A program made the position numbers and the translations under genes. Shown here piece by piece: positions 31,119 through 42,662 of a stretch of 64,000 nucleotides of DNA. The stretch spans positions 39,561,503 to 39,625,502 of the forward strand of contig CP136065.1 of NCBI GenBank assembly GCA_032622095.1, read 5' to 3'. The notes under the pieces were generated by a model. That model was not told where the DNA came from and did no database searches. It worked only from the letters and a program-made list of their open reading frames with translations. The DNA is from Siphonodentalium dalli (lineage: Eukaryota > Mollusca > Scaphopoda > Gadilida > Siphonodentaliidae). Position 1 is the stretch's first letter. Each line of letters opens with the position of its first letter.

Positions 31119-33590
31119 TGATATGGTGCACCACAAAATGTTCACAATGGAAATGTATGTTCAAATTTACGGAGACTAGAAATAAAGCCATTTGTCAATA
31201 TCATTGACAGGAAATCTCATGCTGAAGCTTGGACTCTAGCCTTCATGTGTGAGAATTCTTTACCTCTATCATTGGTTCCACATCTAATTGATTACGCTAA
31301 GGAAATGGCACATGATCGCGCTGTTCTTGGGGGAGTTGTCCATGGAGCGGACAACTGCCAGTTACAAACTTAAAGATGGTTTAGCTGAGGCATACCATAA
31401 ACGATTAGTGGCTGACTTAAAATATTCGAGATTTTCTTTGAACATGGATGAGTGTCTGAGTAACAAACATGAAAAGGTGCTCTCAATTCTGGTATCGTAC
31501 TATAGCGAGGAGGAAGAGAAGGTTGTTCTTAAACATTATGCGGCAGTTGCGATGATAGTTGTGAATGCAGAAACTTTAATAAATTTGGTTTTGGATTTAT
31601 TCAGTGAGGATGACATTCCAATAGGAAATCTTATTTCAAATCTGTCAGATTCGACGAATTACATGAGGGGTAAAGTTAGCGGGTTTGAAACTCGTCTACG
31701 TGAAGAAGCGCCACACCTAGTTGACATAGATGGTGATGTTTGTCATCATGTGCACAATGTTGTCAAACATTTTACTAGTCATTTTGATGACCATGTTGAA
31801 AAGTTAACTGATGCAATATATATTGACTTCAAATGGTGTCCTGATCTTCGAGACTATCTGGAAAAACTGTGCGGGTATTTAGATATAAAATACAGTTCTC
31901 CTCGAGAAAGAATTGAACATCGCTGGCTTTCTGTCCTTGATGCATCAACGCCAGTACTTGATATGCTGCCTGCATTAAAACTGATATATTCATCATGGAT
32001 GTCAAAGGACGATGTGTATTGCTATAATCCGATATTGGATGAAATTCTCTCCGGTAAGATTGACCACATCAAGAAGCAAGTCATTAAAATCAAGAATCAA
32101 GCACGCAGTAAAAAATTAACAGCTCCAGGAAAAGAAAGAAAGGAAAAGATTATTCAGAGATTATTTCATGAGGACATTAAAACCAGTCTTCATCTCAATA
32201 TGTATTCTGAAATCCTACCGCTTTTTAAATCATTTATTTTAACATTCGAGCAGAAGGAACCCCTAATTCACAGACTATATGATGAATAGGTTATCCTAGT
32301 TCGGCATTTGTTATCATGCTTCATGAAGCACGAAATTGTAAGGACATTCAGCGACAGGAAGCTGAAGTCAGTTGATGTTTACGATGATAAATTTCACAAC
32401 TCACTACATCAGTACATCACATGTATTTCGGTGCAAACACAGAGGCCATACTGAAGACGCCCACCAAATTTGATAAAACATCTGGAAACGAATTCATGAA
32501 CAAAGTGAAGTGTGCTTACCTCGTCACATCCAAGTATATATTGAAGAAGTTTCCACTTACCCCTTTACCCAACAGAACGGCCCTGTGCCAATGCATTCTC
32601 TTATATATGCGAGTCGACCATAGGTCGCCTCGCATATATAAGAGAATGCATTGGCTTAACACATTAAAAATTATAAAATTGTTAAAGAATGTAAGAAAAA
32701 ATGGTAAAAATTGTTTTTTAGGCCATGCATTCTCTTATATATGCGAGGCGACCTATGGTCGACTTGCATATATAAGAGAATGCATTGGCACAGGGCATAA
32801 CTGTAACTATCACAATGTGGTCAATGAGCCGGTTCCAATGATATCCATATTTGTATGGTTTTATTGAGACAGACCCAAGATATTTTAGGCTGTTGAAGCT
32901 TTATATGGGCGTTTTTGGCCGGTTTGTTGGGTAAAGGGTTAACAATAAATTTCTTCAATGTGTTTCTGCCATTGACCCTAAGGCAATTGGACATGGGTTG
33001 ACCAATGAAGCATTCAAGAAACTAGCGAAATACTTTCCGACTGTTTTGAGTGATGGAAAAATGAATTATTTCTATTTGGAAGCCTCAAAAATATTCAGTT
33101 GGACCCTACATTGCCAGATGCTCTGGATGAATATGGGAACCCATTATAACTAGATGCGTCGTGGACAATGGAATTCAGAACATGCAAATATCCCATTCTC
33201 ACTCAAATTATAAAATGTTGTCTTAGTATATTCACTGCACCACACGTGGAACAATCCTTCAGCAGTATGAATTATATTGTCAACAAAACCACCAACAGAC
33301 TGGATACAAGGACATATTCTGCATATCAAAATGTTCGCTATGAGTAAAATAAAAATCCTCGTTAGAACTATTTCGTCGAACTGATGCTCATCATGACAAA
33401 GTTGATAAGCGTGTATGCTACCACATTCAGACAGCATATGGGAGGAACAAGAAGAAACTCAGTAAGTGTAAGAAGGACACATCTGAAGTACCTGCAAAAT
33501 TGCCTAAGAAAACAACCACACACCAGTGCGCAAACACAATCCGGCACTCGATAATGAAAAGATGTATTGTATATGGATTGTAAATGAGTT
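31119..33590 (+). pseudogene. hAT-family transposase gene 1, decayed and interrupted by a TTAA MITE
   Basis: Coding similarity to the gene at 37005 runs from YGAPQNV through KSHAEAWTLAFMCENSLPLS. A frameshift near 31335 follows. The open core 31345-32289 contains NMDECLSNKHEKVLSILVSY, LISNLSDSTNYMRGKVSGFE and IDGDVCHHVHNVVKHF. A TAG at 32287 interrupts the family-conserved HRLYDE segment. After more frames come KKFPL, a 378-bp MITE (32561-32938), then AIDPKAIGHGLTNEAFKK and a decayed dimerisation region (EQSFSS.. near 33250). It lacks its own BED finger; see 26326. Not functional as it stands. Confidence 0.75.
32561..32938. mobile_element. TTAA-type palindromic MITE, copy C, inside hAT gene 1
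   Basis: Left flank TTAC (decayed TTAA, 32557-32560); right TTAA at 32939-32942. Two 76-bp hairpins as in copy B, with the long sub-terminal arm on the right, so the orientation is opposite to B. Removing the element plus one target copy puts the coding sequence on both sides (KKFPL and NNKFLQC) back in one frame. Confidence 0.85.
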
Positions 33591-34826
33591 ACTTTTGAAC
33601 AGTTATCTTGTATAAACTATAACAGTGCATTCCGTGGACATAAATATTATATATACGGTACATGTACTGCTGCATACAAGCCAGTCAATCAGGTATACCA
33701 GTAAACAACTATGATAATTTCTTGCATGTCAATTGTATTCAACATATAAACTAAAAGTTTAGGTTTACAAATTTATAATATGGTTTCTAGTAACTTTCTA
33801 CAGTATATTATTTCAAATTTGAATTTATTACTCTCATACTGGTAGTGTCAAAACTCTCATACTGGTAGTGTCAAAATAAATTCCTATAAATATAAAAGCA
33901 TGGCTCCAATTATGCTAGAGGAAATACATGCCAGGCAGACCTGTTTAATGCCTAAAAATCTGTCAGTGAGATTCTGCCCCTTCAGTCAGGAAGATTTGGG
34001 TCTTGTCAGGGAGATTACAAATTGCAGCCAAAAAGTTACATTTTCACTATTTCTTCCTTTGAAAAATTGTGGGTAGTGATTTTAAAGCAGTTAAATGTAA
34101 TTAATCTTCCCTTTTCAAAGGATGAATTAATGTAAATGCACATTTCGGATCACACTTGAATGTATTTATTCAAATAAAAAAAAAAATATTTTTTCTTTGA
34201 TTATTTATTTCATAATATCAATGTATAGCGTTATAACAATTAAAACCAAGAAAATTCTTCGGCCCACGAATCCCTATACTTGGAGTCATATCGGCGTAGT
34301 TTCGATGGACTATCAACAACTTCGTCACTGTCATTTCGGTAGCGTTTCACAGAATTAAAATACCATGGAGACATTTCTAAATTTAACACCAGAACTAGTC
34401 AACTAGAATGATTTATTGCGGAAATAAACCCAACCCCAGTATATATAGCATGTGCATTTATTACTAACACGCCATGTTTGGGTGCTTATAGTAATTATTG
34501 ATCAGCAAAGAAAACAAACTGCCATGCATTCAATTAAGTTCTTTTGAAAGAGTGCGATTCATTTAAATAGTCGCGACAAAGAAGCAGTCTAATAAACGCC
34601 CGAGGCAGGCTACAGTGTCTACTCGGGTTATCAATGGAGCACACCTGATCTCGGCAAATCTCGTTCACACGTGGTTTCAATTGAAAACACTTCCGCGTTC
34701 TGAGAATTTTGACATTAAATTTTTTGTTGATTTGATTGAAACCATGAGATTACAAGCTTAATCCGGGAGTGCGGGAGATGAGGCCTCAAACCGGTAGTCT
34801 CCCGCACGATCCGGGATCCTAAAATG
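33591..34826. other. Spacer, nothing coding
   Basis: A 24-bp word (CTCTCATACTGGTAGTGTCAAAA) is duplicated in tandem at about 33833-33877. No exon recognised. Confidence 0.45.
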
Positions 34827-35420
34827 ATTTAATTTCCGACATGATGTTGATTTCAAAATGAAATAACGAAAATATTATTTTGTTTTGATTCATAAATGCA
34901 TAAAACGTGATTAATTGCAGTTAACGTCACAAGGCGCAGAAAATATTCTGAGAGAATGTGCAGCATCTCCCAGGAATTGACATAAAGAGTCTACATTCCG
35001 ATCAAATGGCAGTTTTGAAAAGCATCTTTATTGAGAGAAATGACATTCTGTGTGTTCTTCCAAATGGCTTTGAGAAAAGTCTTCCACATCACTTTGACAT
35101 CAGTTATCACTGCTCATTATGAGAAAGCTCAGGGAGTGTTACAAAGAATGTGACTTTGTAGAGTCTTGGCCAGAAACTGTACATATTGTTGTGCTCCTAT
35201 TATTATTCTGATGCATGATCAGACAGAAGCATTAAAAGAACTCAATGTCACTGCTGCATACATATACATTGGACAATCTAATGAAATAAATGCCAAAATC
35301 ACAGAGAGATGTGTATGTGTCGGTATTACAGAGAGACACATCAACAAACCTACCCACATGACCACTTTACATATTTAATTAAGAGCCTGAACTATTTTAA
35401 CAATCTGTCATCATGTTTTG
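34827..35420 (+). pseudogene. Decayed RecQ-type helicase fragment, copy 2
   Basis: About 90% identical by eye to 17093-17690 over its whole length, including non-coding flanks. It reads QHLPGIDIKSLHSDQM, IERNDILCVLPNGFEKS, then ILMHDQTEALKELNVTAAYI and GQSNEINAKITERC. The LMHDQTEALKELNVTAAY block matches the helicase segment following motif Ia in RecQ proteins (LMxDQxxxL). GFEKS is shared with copy 1; PTG is further changed to PNG. Frameshifts and stops show it is dead. Confidence 0.75.
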
Positions 35421-35585
35421 TGTCAACTAAAACAATGGCCACCAACCATTTATGCCTCACATTTCAAGTACAAAAATTGAATGAGTATGCATTCTGGGAT
35501 AGTTCTTACTCGGGAACACATTACTGAAATCACAATGATGATGGTGTAGTTGACTGTCTGTCAGGGTGAATACAAATGATGTTAA

Positions 35586-36033
35586 CCCTTTACCCAACAG
35601 AACGGCCCTGTGCCAATGCATTCTCTTATATATGGGAGTCGAGCATAGGTCGCCTCGCATATATAAGAGAATGCATTGGCTTAACATATTAAAAATTGTC
35701 AAAGAAAGTAGAAAAATATTATAAAAATTGTTAAAAAATGTAAGAAAAAATTATAAAATTGTTAAAGAATGTAAGAAAAAATGGTAAAAAGTGTTAAAAA
35801 AAAAGATTTTTTTTAGGCCAATGCATTCTCTTATATATGCGAGGCTACCTACAGTTGTATGGTCGACTTGCATATATAAGAGAATGCATTGGCACAGGGC
35901 ATAACTGTAACCATCACAATGTGGTCAATGAACCGGTTCCAATGATATCCATATTTGTATGGTATTATTGAGACAGACCGAAGATATTTTAAGCTTTATT
36001 TGGGCGTTTTTGGCCGTTTTGTTGGGTAAAGGG
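35586..36033. mobile_element. TTAA-type palindromic MITE, copy D
   Basis: TTAA at 35582-35585, TTTA at 36034-36037. The first hairpin is slightly mutated (GGGAGTCGAGCATAGGTCGC); the second has an 8-bp insertion in its loop (CTACAGTTGTATGGTC). The spacer is expanded by a roughly 40-bp AAATTGTTAAAGAATGTAAG duplication. Long arm on the right. Confidence 0.85.
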
Positions 36034-36415
36034 TTTATCTAGATTGATGAATACAGGACAACAGCCAAACAATGGACATATGGACAATGGGCGGGACCTA
36101 TCTGAATGGATAATGTCACATGCAGCGGGAGTGAAAATGCATTCTGGGCGAGCACTTACTCGGGAGCACATTACGATTACTAGTATCACGATGAGGATGT
36201 TGGAGTGGACTGTCAGAGTGAGTACAAGATGACGTCACTTTGACAGCAGCATAAATTATGCTGCTGTATGATAAAATGCCACATGAGTAGACGAATACAA
36301 CAGAGGTGAGAAAGCAATATGGGATAGTTCTTACTCGGGAACACATTACTATAAACACAATGAGGATGTTGGAGTGGACTGTCAGGGCGATTACAAGTGA
36401 CGTTAGACTACAGTA

Positions 36416-36568
36416 CTGCCCTAATTAATTGACTCCCCAACCTCGGAAATGGCTTATTGCCATTCATCGGAGGGCTCTCGAGATGTTTCCAATGAATGGC
36501 AACAAGCCATATTTCCGACTAAATCCTGAAAAGTTACCCATAATTCTGCTCTTAATTAGGGCATTACT
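36416..36568. mobile_element. Short MITE with GCCCTAATTAA ends
   Basis: Ends TGCCCTAATTAATTG and CTTAATTAGGGCA are inverted. Inside is a hairpin, AATGGCTTATTGCCATTCAT against ATGAATGGCAACAAGCCAT. It is absent from the other SRCR-like units, so it is an insertion. TSD unclear (AGTA/TTAC region). Confidence 0.7.
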
Positions 36569-38536
36569 AGTAACAAAATGCCACGTGTAGTCGGATACAA
36601 CGGGAGTGAGAAACCAATATGGGATTGCTCTCACTCGGGAGCACATTACTATTATCGCAATGATGACTCTGGAGTGGATTGTCAGGTGAGTACAAGATTC
36701 CGCCATATTTACAGTAACAAAATGCCATGTGTAGTCAGGGATGTAAGTTTTCCGTTTTTTGCGGGATTTCCGATTTTTCGTTCCGTTCCGGCTTTGGTTT
36801 TTTTTTTCCGGCTTCCGATTTTTTTGTCCGATTCTTCGTTAGTGCTTTCACTTTACCGGATGATGTCAAACAATCTTCCGTTTCAGCACACTGAAAGCAT
36901 TCCGCGATATTGCTTTACCGACCTCTGGTTATGAATAGCACATGTCTATTGTTGTTCTTTTCGCGCCTGGATAATTTCTTTGTCGCATTTTAACAATAAC
37001 AACAATGAGTATTTTAAATCGAGATTCCCCGATCAATGACGTGGGATTGAAAAACAAATTCAATTGGTCTTGGCTGGAACAAAAAGATGTTCACGGCAAC
37101 TTTTTATCCGATTACATTAGGAAAATAAACGTTGCTGGAAAGGTATTGTGCATTTATTGCGGCGATCACATCAAGTACGGTTCGTCGGGAAAAAAAGCCC
37201 TGCACAAACATGCATCGTCAGCAAAACACAACACAAGCAGGAAAACCTTGGCCAACAACCAGACTCTGCCCAGTGTTTTCACCAGTACACAACTTCTGGA
37301 ACAGGGTGCTGTGTTGAATTCAAATAAACCTCAGACTGAAAGCTGTGTATGGAGCCCCACCAAATGTGATCACCCCAGGTGAGACTGCTGCTGAACCAAA
37401 ACCATTGCCTGTTGTACATTTTACGGACCGAGTTTCTCATGCAGAGGCGCTGATATGCAGCTTTACAGCAGAACATTCTCTCCCGCTATCAGTTGTACCA
37501 GGCATCATTAAATTGTCTCAAGAGCCGAGCCAGGACAAAAAAGTTTTAGAAAGTCTAAAAATGGAACGACAGACAGCAACCTATAAATTGAAGGAAGGAT
37601 TAGCAGGTGTGTCACGTAAAAGGATAGTGAATCGCATTTTTCAATTAACTTGGATGAATGCACAAACAAAGCTAACAAAGAACGTGTATTGAATATTCTT
37701 GTTTGCTTTTTCGATGATGATCTTCAAAAGAGTGTTGTAGAACACTATGCATCAGTCACCATGACAACTGTCAATGGCACAACTGTCCACAAGGTTGTTA
37801 CAGATCTGCTGATTGACGATGACATCCCACTTGCAAATCTAATTTCAAGTTTATCGGACACCACAAATTATATGAGAGGGAACTTAAATGGATTCGAGAC
37901 CAAGCTGAGAAAAGATATTCCCTCACTTTTGGATATTGATGGAGATATTTGTCATCACATTCATAATTCAGTAAAATTGTTCTGCAAAGCTTTCGATCGA
38001 CATGTTGAGAAGTTTGATGATGACATATTCATTGACTTTAGGTACAGTCCAGAATCAAGAGAATACTTAGAAGAGATATGTCATATGCTTGGTATAAAAT
38101 ACCAGGTACCAACTGAGAGAATCCAGCATAGATGGTTATCAGCATATGATGTTACTGTCCGCAATGAAAGCCTATTTGATGCTTTCATTCTGTATTACAA
38201 CTGTTGGCTATCGAAATATGATCAGGAAACGTACAAGGACATATTCTTGAATATTTTCAAGAAACTGTCAAAGGAGGCCAAAGTCAGTTACTTTCAGATT
38301 GTGAAATTCATGAAGGGGAAGAAGTTAACAGATGATAGGAAAAAGAGGAAACAACTATTATAGAAAAAGTATTCTACGAACGACAACTGACTCTTGTTTG
38401 TGTTCCATTTGTATTGTGCACTGCTTCCAATTTTCAAATCGTTCTTATTAACATTCGAGATGAAAGAGCCCATGGTACACCGTCTTCATGATGAAGTTGT
38501 TGCTTTATTCAGAAATTTTCTGGCATGCTTTGTTAA

Positions 38537-38758
38537 CCCTTTGAGTGCCAGGTCGATTTTTGTATCCACCCATATACCCTGTGCCAATGCATTCTCTTAT
38601 ATATGCGAGTCGACCATAGGTCACCTCGCATATATAAGAGAATGCATTGGCCTAACAATTTTTTTTTTTTATAATTTTAATAATTTATTCTTATATTCTT
38701 TAACCGACTTATTTTGTAGGTTTAGGGCCAATGAGATCGGCCCCTGGCACTCAAAGGG
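38537..38758. mobile_element. TTAA-flanked MITE of a second piggyBac-type family, in hAT gene 2
   Basis: TTAA at 38533-38536 and 38759-38762. Termini CCCTTTGAGTGCCAGG and CCTGGCACTCAAAGGG are exact inverted repeats that differ from the CCCTTTACCCAACA family. Yet it contains one copy of the same 76-bp hairpin (CCAATGCATTCTCTTATATA stem), so hairpin and termini have been recombined between families. Confidence 0.85.
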
Positions 38759-38957
38759 TTAATGTAGATTCCATCAAGGATCTGAGTGCTCGGAAGCTAT
38801 CAAGAATGGATCTATCTTACTCACAGTATCACCTGAAACTGAAACATATCTTTGTTGGTGAAAAGGCAAATGGCATCTTGCAACAGCTTGATCGTGAGGA
38901 GAGAAAGGAATTTCTTGACAAATTGTTGAAGTCATATATCGACACAGCAACATATAT

Positions 38958-39684
38958 GTAGGTGTGCCACGATTAATCGTATAATCGATGAACCGTTGAT
39001 AAAGCCGATAATCGATTACCATTTCCGTAATTTATTTCGGACGTCGGAATACCATGTTTGTTTTACACAGTTTAATCTACAACCGAAGGTTTAACAACCT
39101 TTGATCGTGCATCAGAGAGATTCTGACAACATGAGTATACTTAGATGTTACTAGTACAGGCTATTACTTATTGTGTGGTGACTGCTGAATGAAAATCACA
39201 ATTACTATCACAATTATTTAACATGTTCTGAGTTTTGAAATTTCTGGGTGTGATTGTTATCCATGCACACTCTGGAAGTTTGCTGAAACTTACAGTTTCT
39301 GTAACATTAGATTCCTTTTTTTTAGGAACCGCCGGCGGTCTGTCATGCATTCCTATTTTTATATTTTTTGTATGTTTGGCTATTCATAACACTGAAATTA
39401 ATGGCTATGTTCGTTCTAATGAACTCACAATTATTATAACCTGGACATCGCCGAGAAATGTGCTGGTATTGAATACATTGTGCTCATTAGTGATTACCGG
39501 TGGTTTATGGTGCACATTATTAACGTAAAAAATTACATCAGCCGAGTTGTTTAACAAACACCCAGCCAATAGGCCATATTACGGAATACTTCCACTGTTA
39601 TTGATATTAGGCACGATTAATCGATTATAATAGATTATTGACGACCGATTATCGATTATAAAAATCAATAATCGTGGCACCTCT
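38958..39684. mobile_element. hAT-type MITE with 8-bp target duplication, in hAT gene 2
   Basis: ACATATAT is duplicated at 38950-38957 and 39685-39692. The ends GTAGGTGTGCCACGATTAAT and AATAATCGTGGCACCTCT form inverted repeats, with more ATCGATTA palindromes just inside. An 8-bp duplication is diagnostic of hAT-class transposition. Removal joins TATYM and QGKLPL of the transposase in frame. Internal ORFs have no domain. Confidence 0.85.
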
Positions 39685-40455
39685 ACATATATGCAAGGCA
39701 AACTTCCTCTGCGAAACGGAGTTCTTGAATCTGTGTCATCTCTAGATCCACGAGCTATTGGACATAGCGTCACAGAATCATTGCTTGAGGGACTAAAATA
39801 TTATTTCCCTACTGTCATCACAAGAGACCAATTTGACATGTATGATTTGGAGTGCCGGAGGATTCATCTAGATCCATGTCTGCCTGATTATTCAAATCAT
39901 TTAAGACTTGATGAGTGGTGGTCAAAGGTTTTGAAGAGTGACTATCCAATCTTGGGAAGAGCGGTCAAAGCATGTCTGTCAATTTTTACCGGACCAAGAG
40001 TAGAACAATCATTTAGTACTATGAATGATGTAATATCTAAGAGATCAAACAGAATGGCTGTCGAAACATATTCCGCTATTCAAACTGTCAAATATGATCT
40101 TCTTTCTAGAGGACAGACGTCTATTGAAAAATTTCATAGAGATGACCATCTACGTACTCCAGTGGATAAATCTCTTATATATTACATGCAGACATCATAT
40201 GGTAGGCACCAGAGGAGGCAGACTAAAAAGGATCAAGTTTCTAAATCAAAAGATGTGTCAATTCCAGCTGCTGCTGCTCATTCTCGTATTAAAGTGAAAG
40301 CATGCCCCAGATCAAAAATAACGGACACAAAAACAAAGAAAAGAAAGGCTATTCATATTCTAGCCAACAAAGCAAAGGAATCCATTTTGAAAAACTCAAA
40401 GCGAAAGCAGGATACGTCATCTCTATCGCACAACAAAAAGATTAGGCTTCACTGA

Positions 40456-40845
40456 CATATTTACTGTTTACTTCTTGTACATTGTACATATATACATTAC
40501 TATCAGATATTTGACAGACATACAGACAGACAGTTCAGGACATTTGAAAAGCTTTGAACATGTTTGAAGAAACTTTTGGAAATCTATAAATATTGCTGAA
40601 CATTTATCTGATACATGTTGTTTGTTAGAGCCTTTGGATGTAAATATGTCAGCAACAGAGACTATAAAATATATTGGGTGAGTTACTAGTAGACAATATG
40701 TATGCTCTGAATTTTTTTTTACTGAATTTTATTTACAAAAACAGGAATTTTGAGCTGGATTATTTATCTCTTTTTTTTTTATCATAGAATGCTCCCAGAT
40801 GCATTCTCAGAGCCTTAAAAATAAAAAAATTTCTTGGGGGAGAAC
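40456..40845. other. 3' flank of hAT gene 2
   Basis: AT-rich, with a CAGACATACAGACAGACAG microsatellite near 40517. No gene. Confidence 0.5.
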
Positions 40846-41796
40846 TAGGGTTGGGCCGTATTGACGTTTTTAAAAACCGCAATTTTTCCAAAATAACACC
40901 GCGATTTATGGTTTTATTGAATATTATTTTATTATTGAAAAATACCACGTAAAATCATATTTTAAACGAGAGATATAACACTCCGGGATGTAAAATTGTA
41001 CACACTATCACCAGGCAGTAAATGATAAACTATTCTCACAATGGCATGTGCCCATTCTATAAAGTTCCTGCCTTCTGGAATACGCAACAACATTGAGTGA
41101 ATTACAGGCTCAAGTTATCCTGATTACTCCATTGTTTACATATCGGCACGCTAAGCACGTGCTCATAGGTTGATAGAGGACCTAGTAGAATTGGGCTATG
41201 ATGGTAGATTCTGGGTTGTCTGCAGTTTATCATACACTATGAATTACGGAACATTTTTAATTAACTTTTGAACACGGGAAAGATAATCATAATTAATCAT
41301 TGAACAATATTGCAGTTCGTGTGTTTATTTGTCCAAATTCTTGGTAAGAAACACCAACGTGTCAACTCTAGGATTGAGAGTTGAGACATGTTCCTTTCCT
41401 GCGTCAAGTTTTAAGATATAATTGAACGACAAATACCGCTGAGTCATGAGTTAGAAAGTTTGGACAAAGTATCGCTCGTGACTTTACACCGCTACCAGGT
41501 TGGATTCGGAAGAAGATACTCCATCGCTCTACTTTAGCCCAAAATACAACCGTTGCGTCATTGGTTACAATAAAAGACAATGGAGACTTAAATTGGGAGC
41601 GACCGATAAAGGCTGCTTTCAATCAGCGATCCGCTAAAGTATTCAACTCAGTATTGGATTGTAATTTGAAACCGTCTTTTGAGGTGATAAAATTGCGGTT
41701 GCGATATATTGAATTTTTATTTTACACACGGTTTCAATACGGTTTTTCTTTTCCAAACCGACTATAGTCAATATATTGAAATATCGCCCAGCCCTA
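40846..41796. mobile_element. hAT-type MITE with GGGAGAAC target duplication
   Basis: GGGAGAAC at 40838-40845 and 41797-41804. Ends TAGGGTTGGGCCGTATTGAC and ATATCGCCCAGCCCTA; sub-terminal AAAACCG.../CGGTTT words are also inverted. 951 bp, no transposase. The 8-bp duplication is exact, so insertion is recent relative to the host hAT element. Confidence 0.85.
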
Positions 41797-41902
41797 GGGA
41801 GAACCACCAAACCCCCCATTAGCGGGAGGGGGACACCACCCTCCCTTCGGCCAAGCTATCTGCCTTTGGCAGATCATGTTCAGGTTTTTTTAAATTATCC
41901 AC

Positions 41903-42480
41903 TGTCGGATACAGCGGGAGTGAGAAACCAATATGGGATTGCTCTCACTCGGGAGCACATTACTATTATCGCAATGAGGACTCAGGAGTGGATTGTCAGG
42001 TGAGTACAAGATTCCGCCATATTTACAGTAACGAAATGCCACGTGTAGTCGGATACAACGGGAGTGAGAAACCAATATGGGATTGCTCTCACTTGGGAGC
42101 ACATTACTATTATCGCAATGAGGACTCAGGAGTGGATTGTCAGGTGAATACAAGATTTCGCCATATTTACAGTAACGAAATGCCACGTGTAGTCGGATAC
42201 AACGGGAGTGAGAAACCAATATGGGATTGCTCTCACTCGGGAGCACATTACTATTATCGCAATGAGGACTCGGGAGTGGATTGTCAGGGGAGTACAAGAT
42301 TTCGCCATATTTACAGTAACGAAATGCAACGTGTAGTCAGATACAACGGGAGTAAGATAGCAATATGGAATAGTTCTTACTCAGGAGCACATTACTATTA
42401 TCGCAATGATGACTCTGGAGTGGATTGTCAGGTGAGTACAAGATTCCGCCACATGTACATTAGTTATAAGATAATAAGAA
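41903..42480 (+). repeat. SRCR-like repeat block, copy 3 (four 144-bp units)
   Basis: Units start at GTCGGATACA (41903), with ATTGCTC at 41938, 42082 and 42226 and the corresponding AATAGTTC at 42370: an exact 144-bp period. They encode GYNGSEKPIWDCSHSGAHYY and YRNEDSGVDCQ in the 196-codon frame 41988-42578. The spacer GTGAGT...TTTACAG is preserved in most. The last unit (KIAIWNSSYSGAHY) is of the Ser type seen at the borders of the other blocks. Confidence 0.65.
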
Positions 42481-42662
42481 TAAGTGTGGCTTATAAATCC
42501 ATGTTATTTTACACATTCAAGTTCTTAATAATTATAATGTCTAATTGTGTGAGTGCCAGTAGATTGCCTGATGCCTAAGGAGGGTAAAATAGCTCATAAA
42601 TTGCTAAGAGGTTTTAATTCAGAAATGTTTTCCTGGAAGAAGCTCCCGCACTCCCCTATTAA

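Larger units (their letters stand above)
35440..36736 (+). repeat. SRCR-like repeat block, copy 2, with two MITE insertions
   Basis: SRCR-like units lie at about 35490 (AFWDSSYSGTHY), 36140 (FWASTYSGAHYDY), 36320 (IWDSSYSGTHYYKHNEDVGVDC) and 36580-36736 (SEKPIWDCSHSGAHYYYRND). The oldest-looking units carry Ser instead of the WDC cysteine. A TTAA MITE (35586-36033) and a 150-bp element (36416-36568) interrupt it. The block stops at GTGTAGTC (36736), where the hAT gene 2 element begins; it resumes at GTCGGATAC (41903). Confidence 0.65.
37005..40455 (+). pseudogene. hAT-family transposase gene 2 with BED finger, two frameshifts and two MITE insertions
   Basis: ATG at 37005; BED finger (KVLCIYCGDHIKYG, KALHKHASSAKH) at residues 45-75. 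A frameshift near 37345 follows; then VSHAEALICSFTAEHSLPLS, a second frameshift near 37640, and NLDECTNKANKERVLNILV. The core (37650-38363) has DTTNYMRGNLNGFE and IDGDICHHIHNSVK. After a stop at 38363, coding resumes. MITEs at 38537-38758 and 38958-39684 split the remainder. The C-terminal part (39691-40455) has DEWWSKVLKSDYPILGRAVK, FTGPRVEQSFSTMNDVISKR and a basic tail: the hAT dimerisation region. Excision of either MITE with one target copy joins the flanking codons in frame, so they postdate an open reading frame there. Confidence 0.8.
36737..41902 (+). mobile_element. 5.2-kb hAT element (gene 2) inserted in the SRCR-like array, with nested MITEs
   Basis: The flanks GTGTAGTC (left) and GTCGGATACAGCGGGAGTG (right) are contiguous in every other SRCR-like unit, so everything between is inserted. 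The left end CAGGGATGTAAGTTTTCCG and the mirrored right end CAGTGGATAA (read on the minus strand) are roughly hAT-like. The target duplication is not readable. It contains the transposase gene (37005-40455) and three younger insertions (38537, 38958, 40846). Confidence 0.65.

Noticed and set aside
38958-39684. An intron in hAT gene 2 (begins GT after TATAT)
   Set aside because: No AG at the right edge, and the 8-bp duplication with inverted ends shows a transposon insertion instead.
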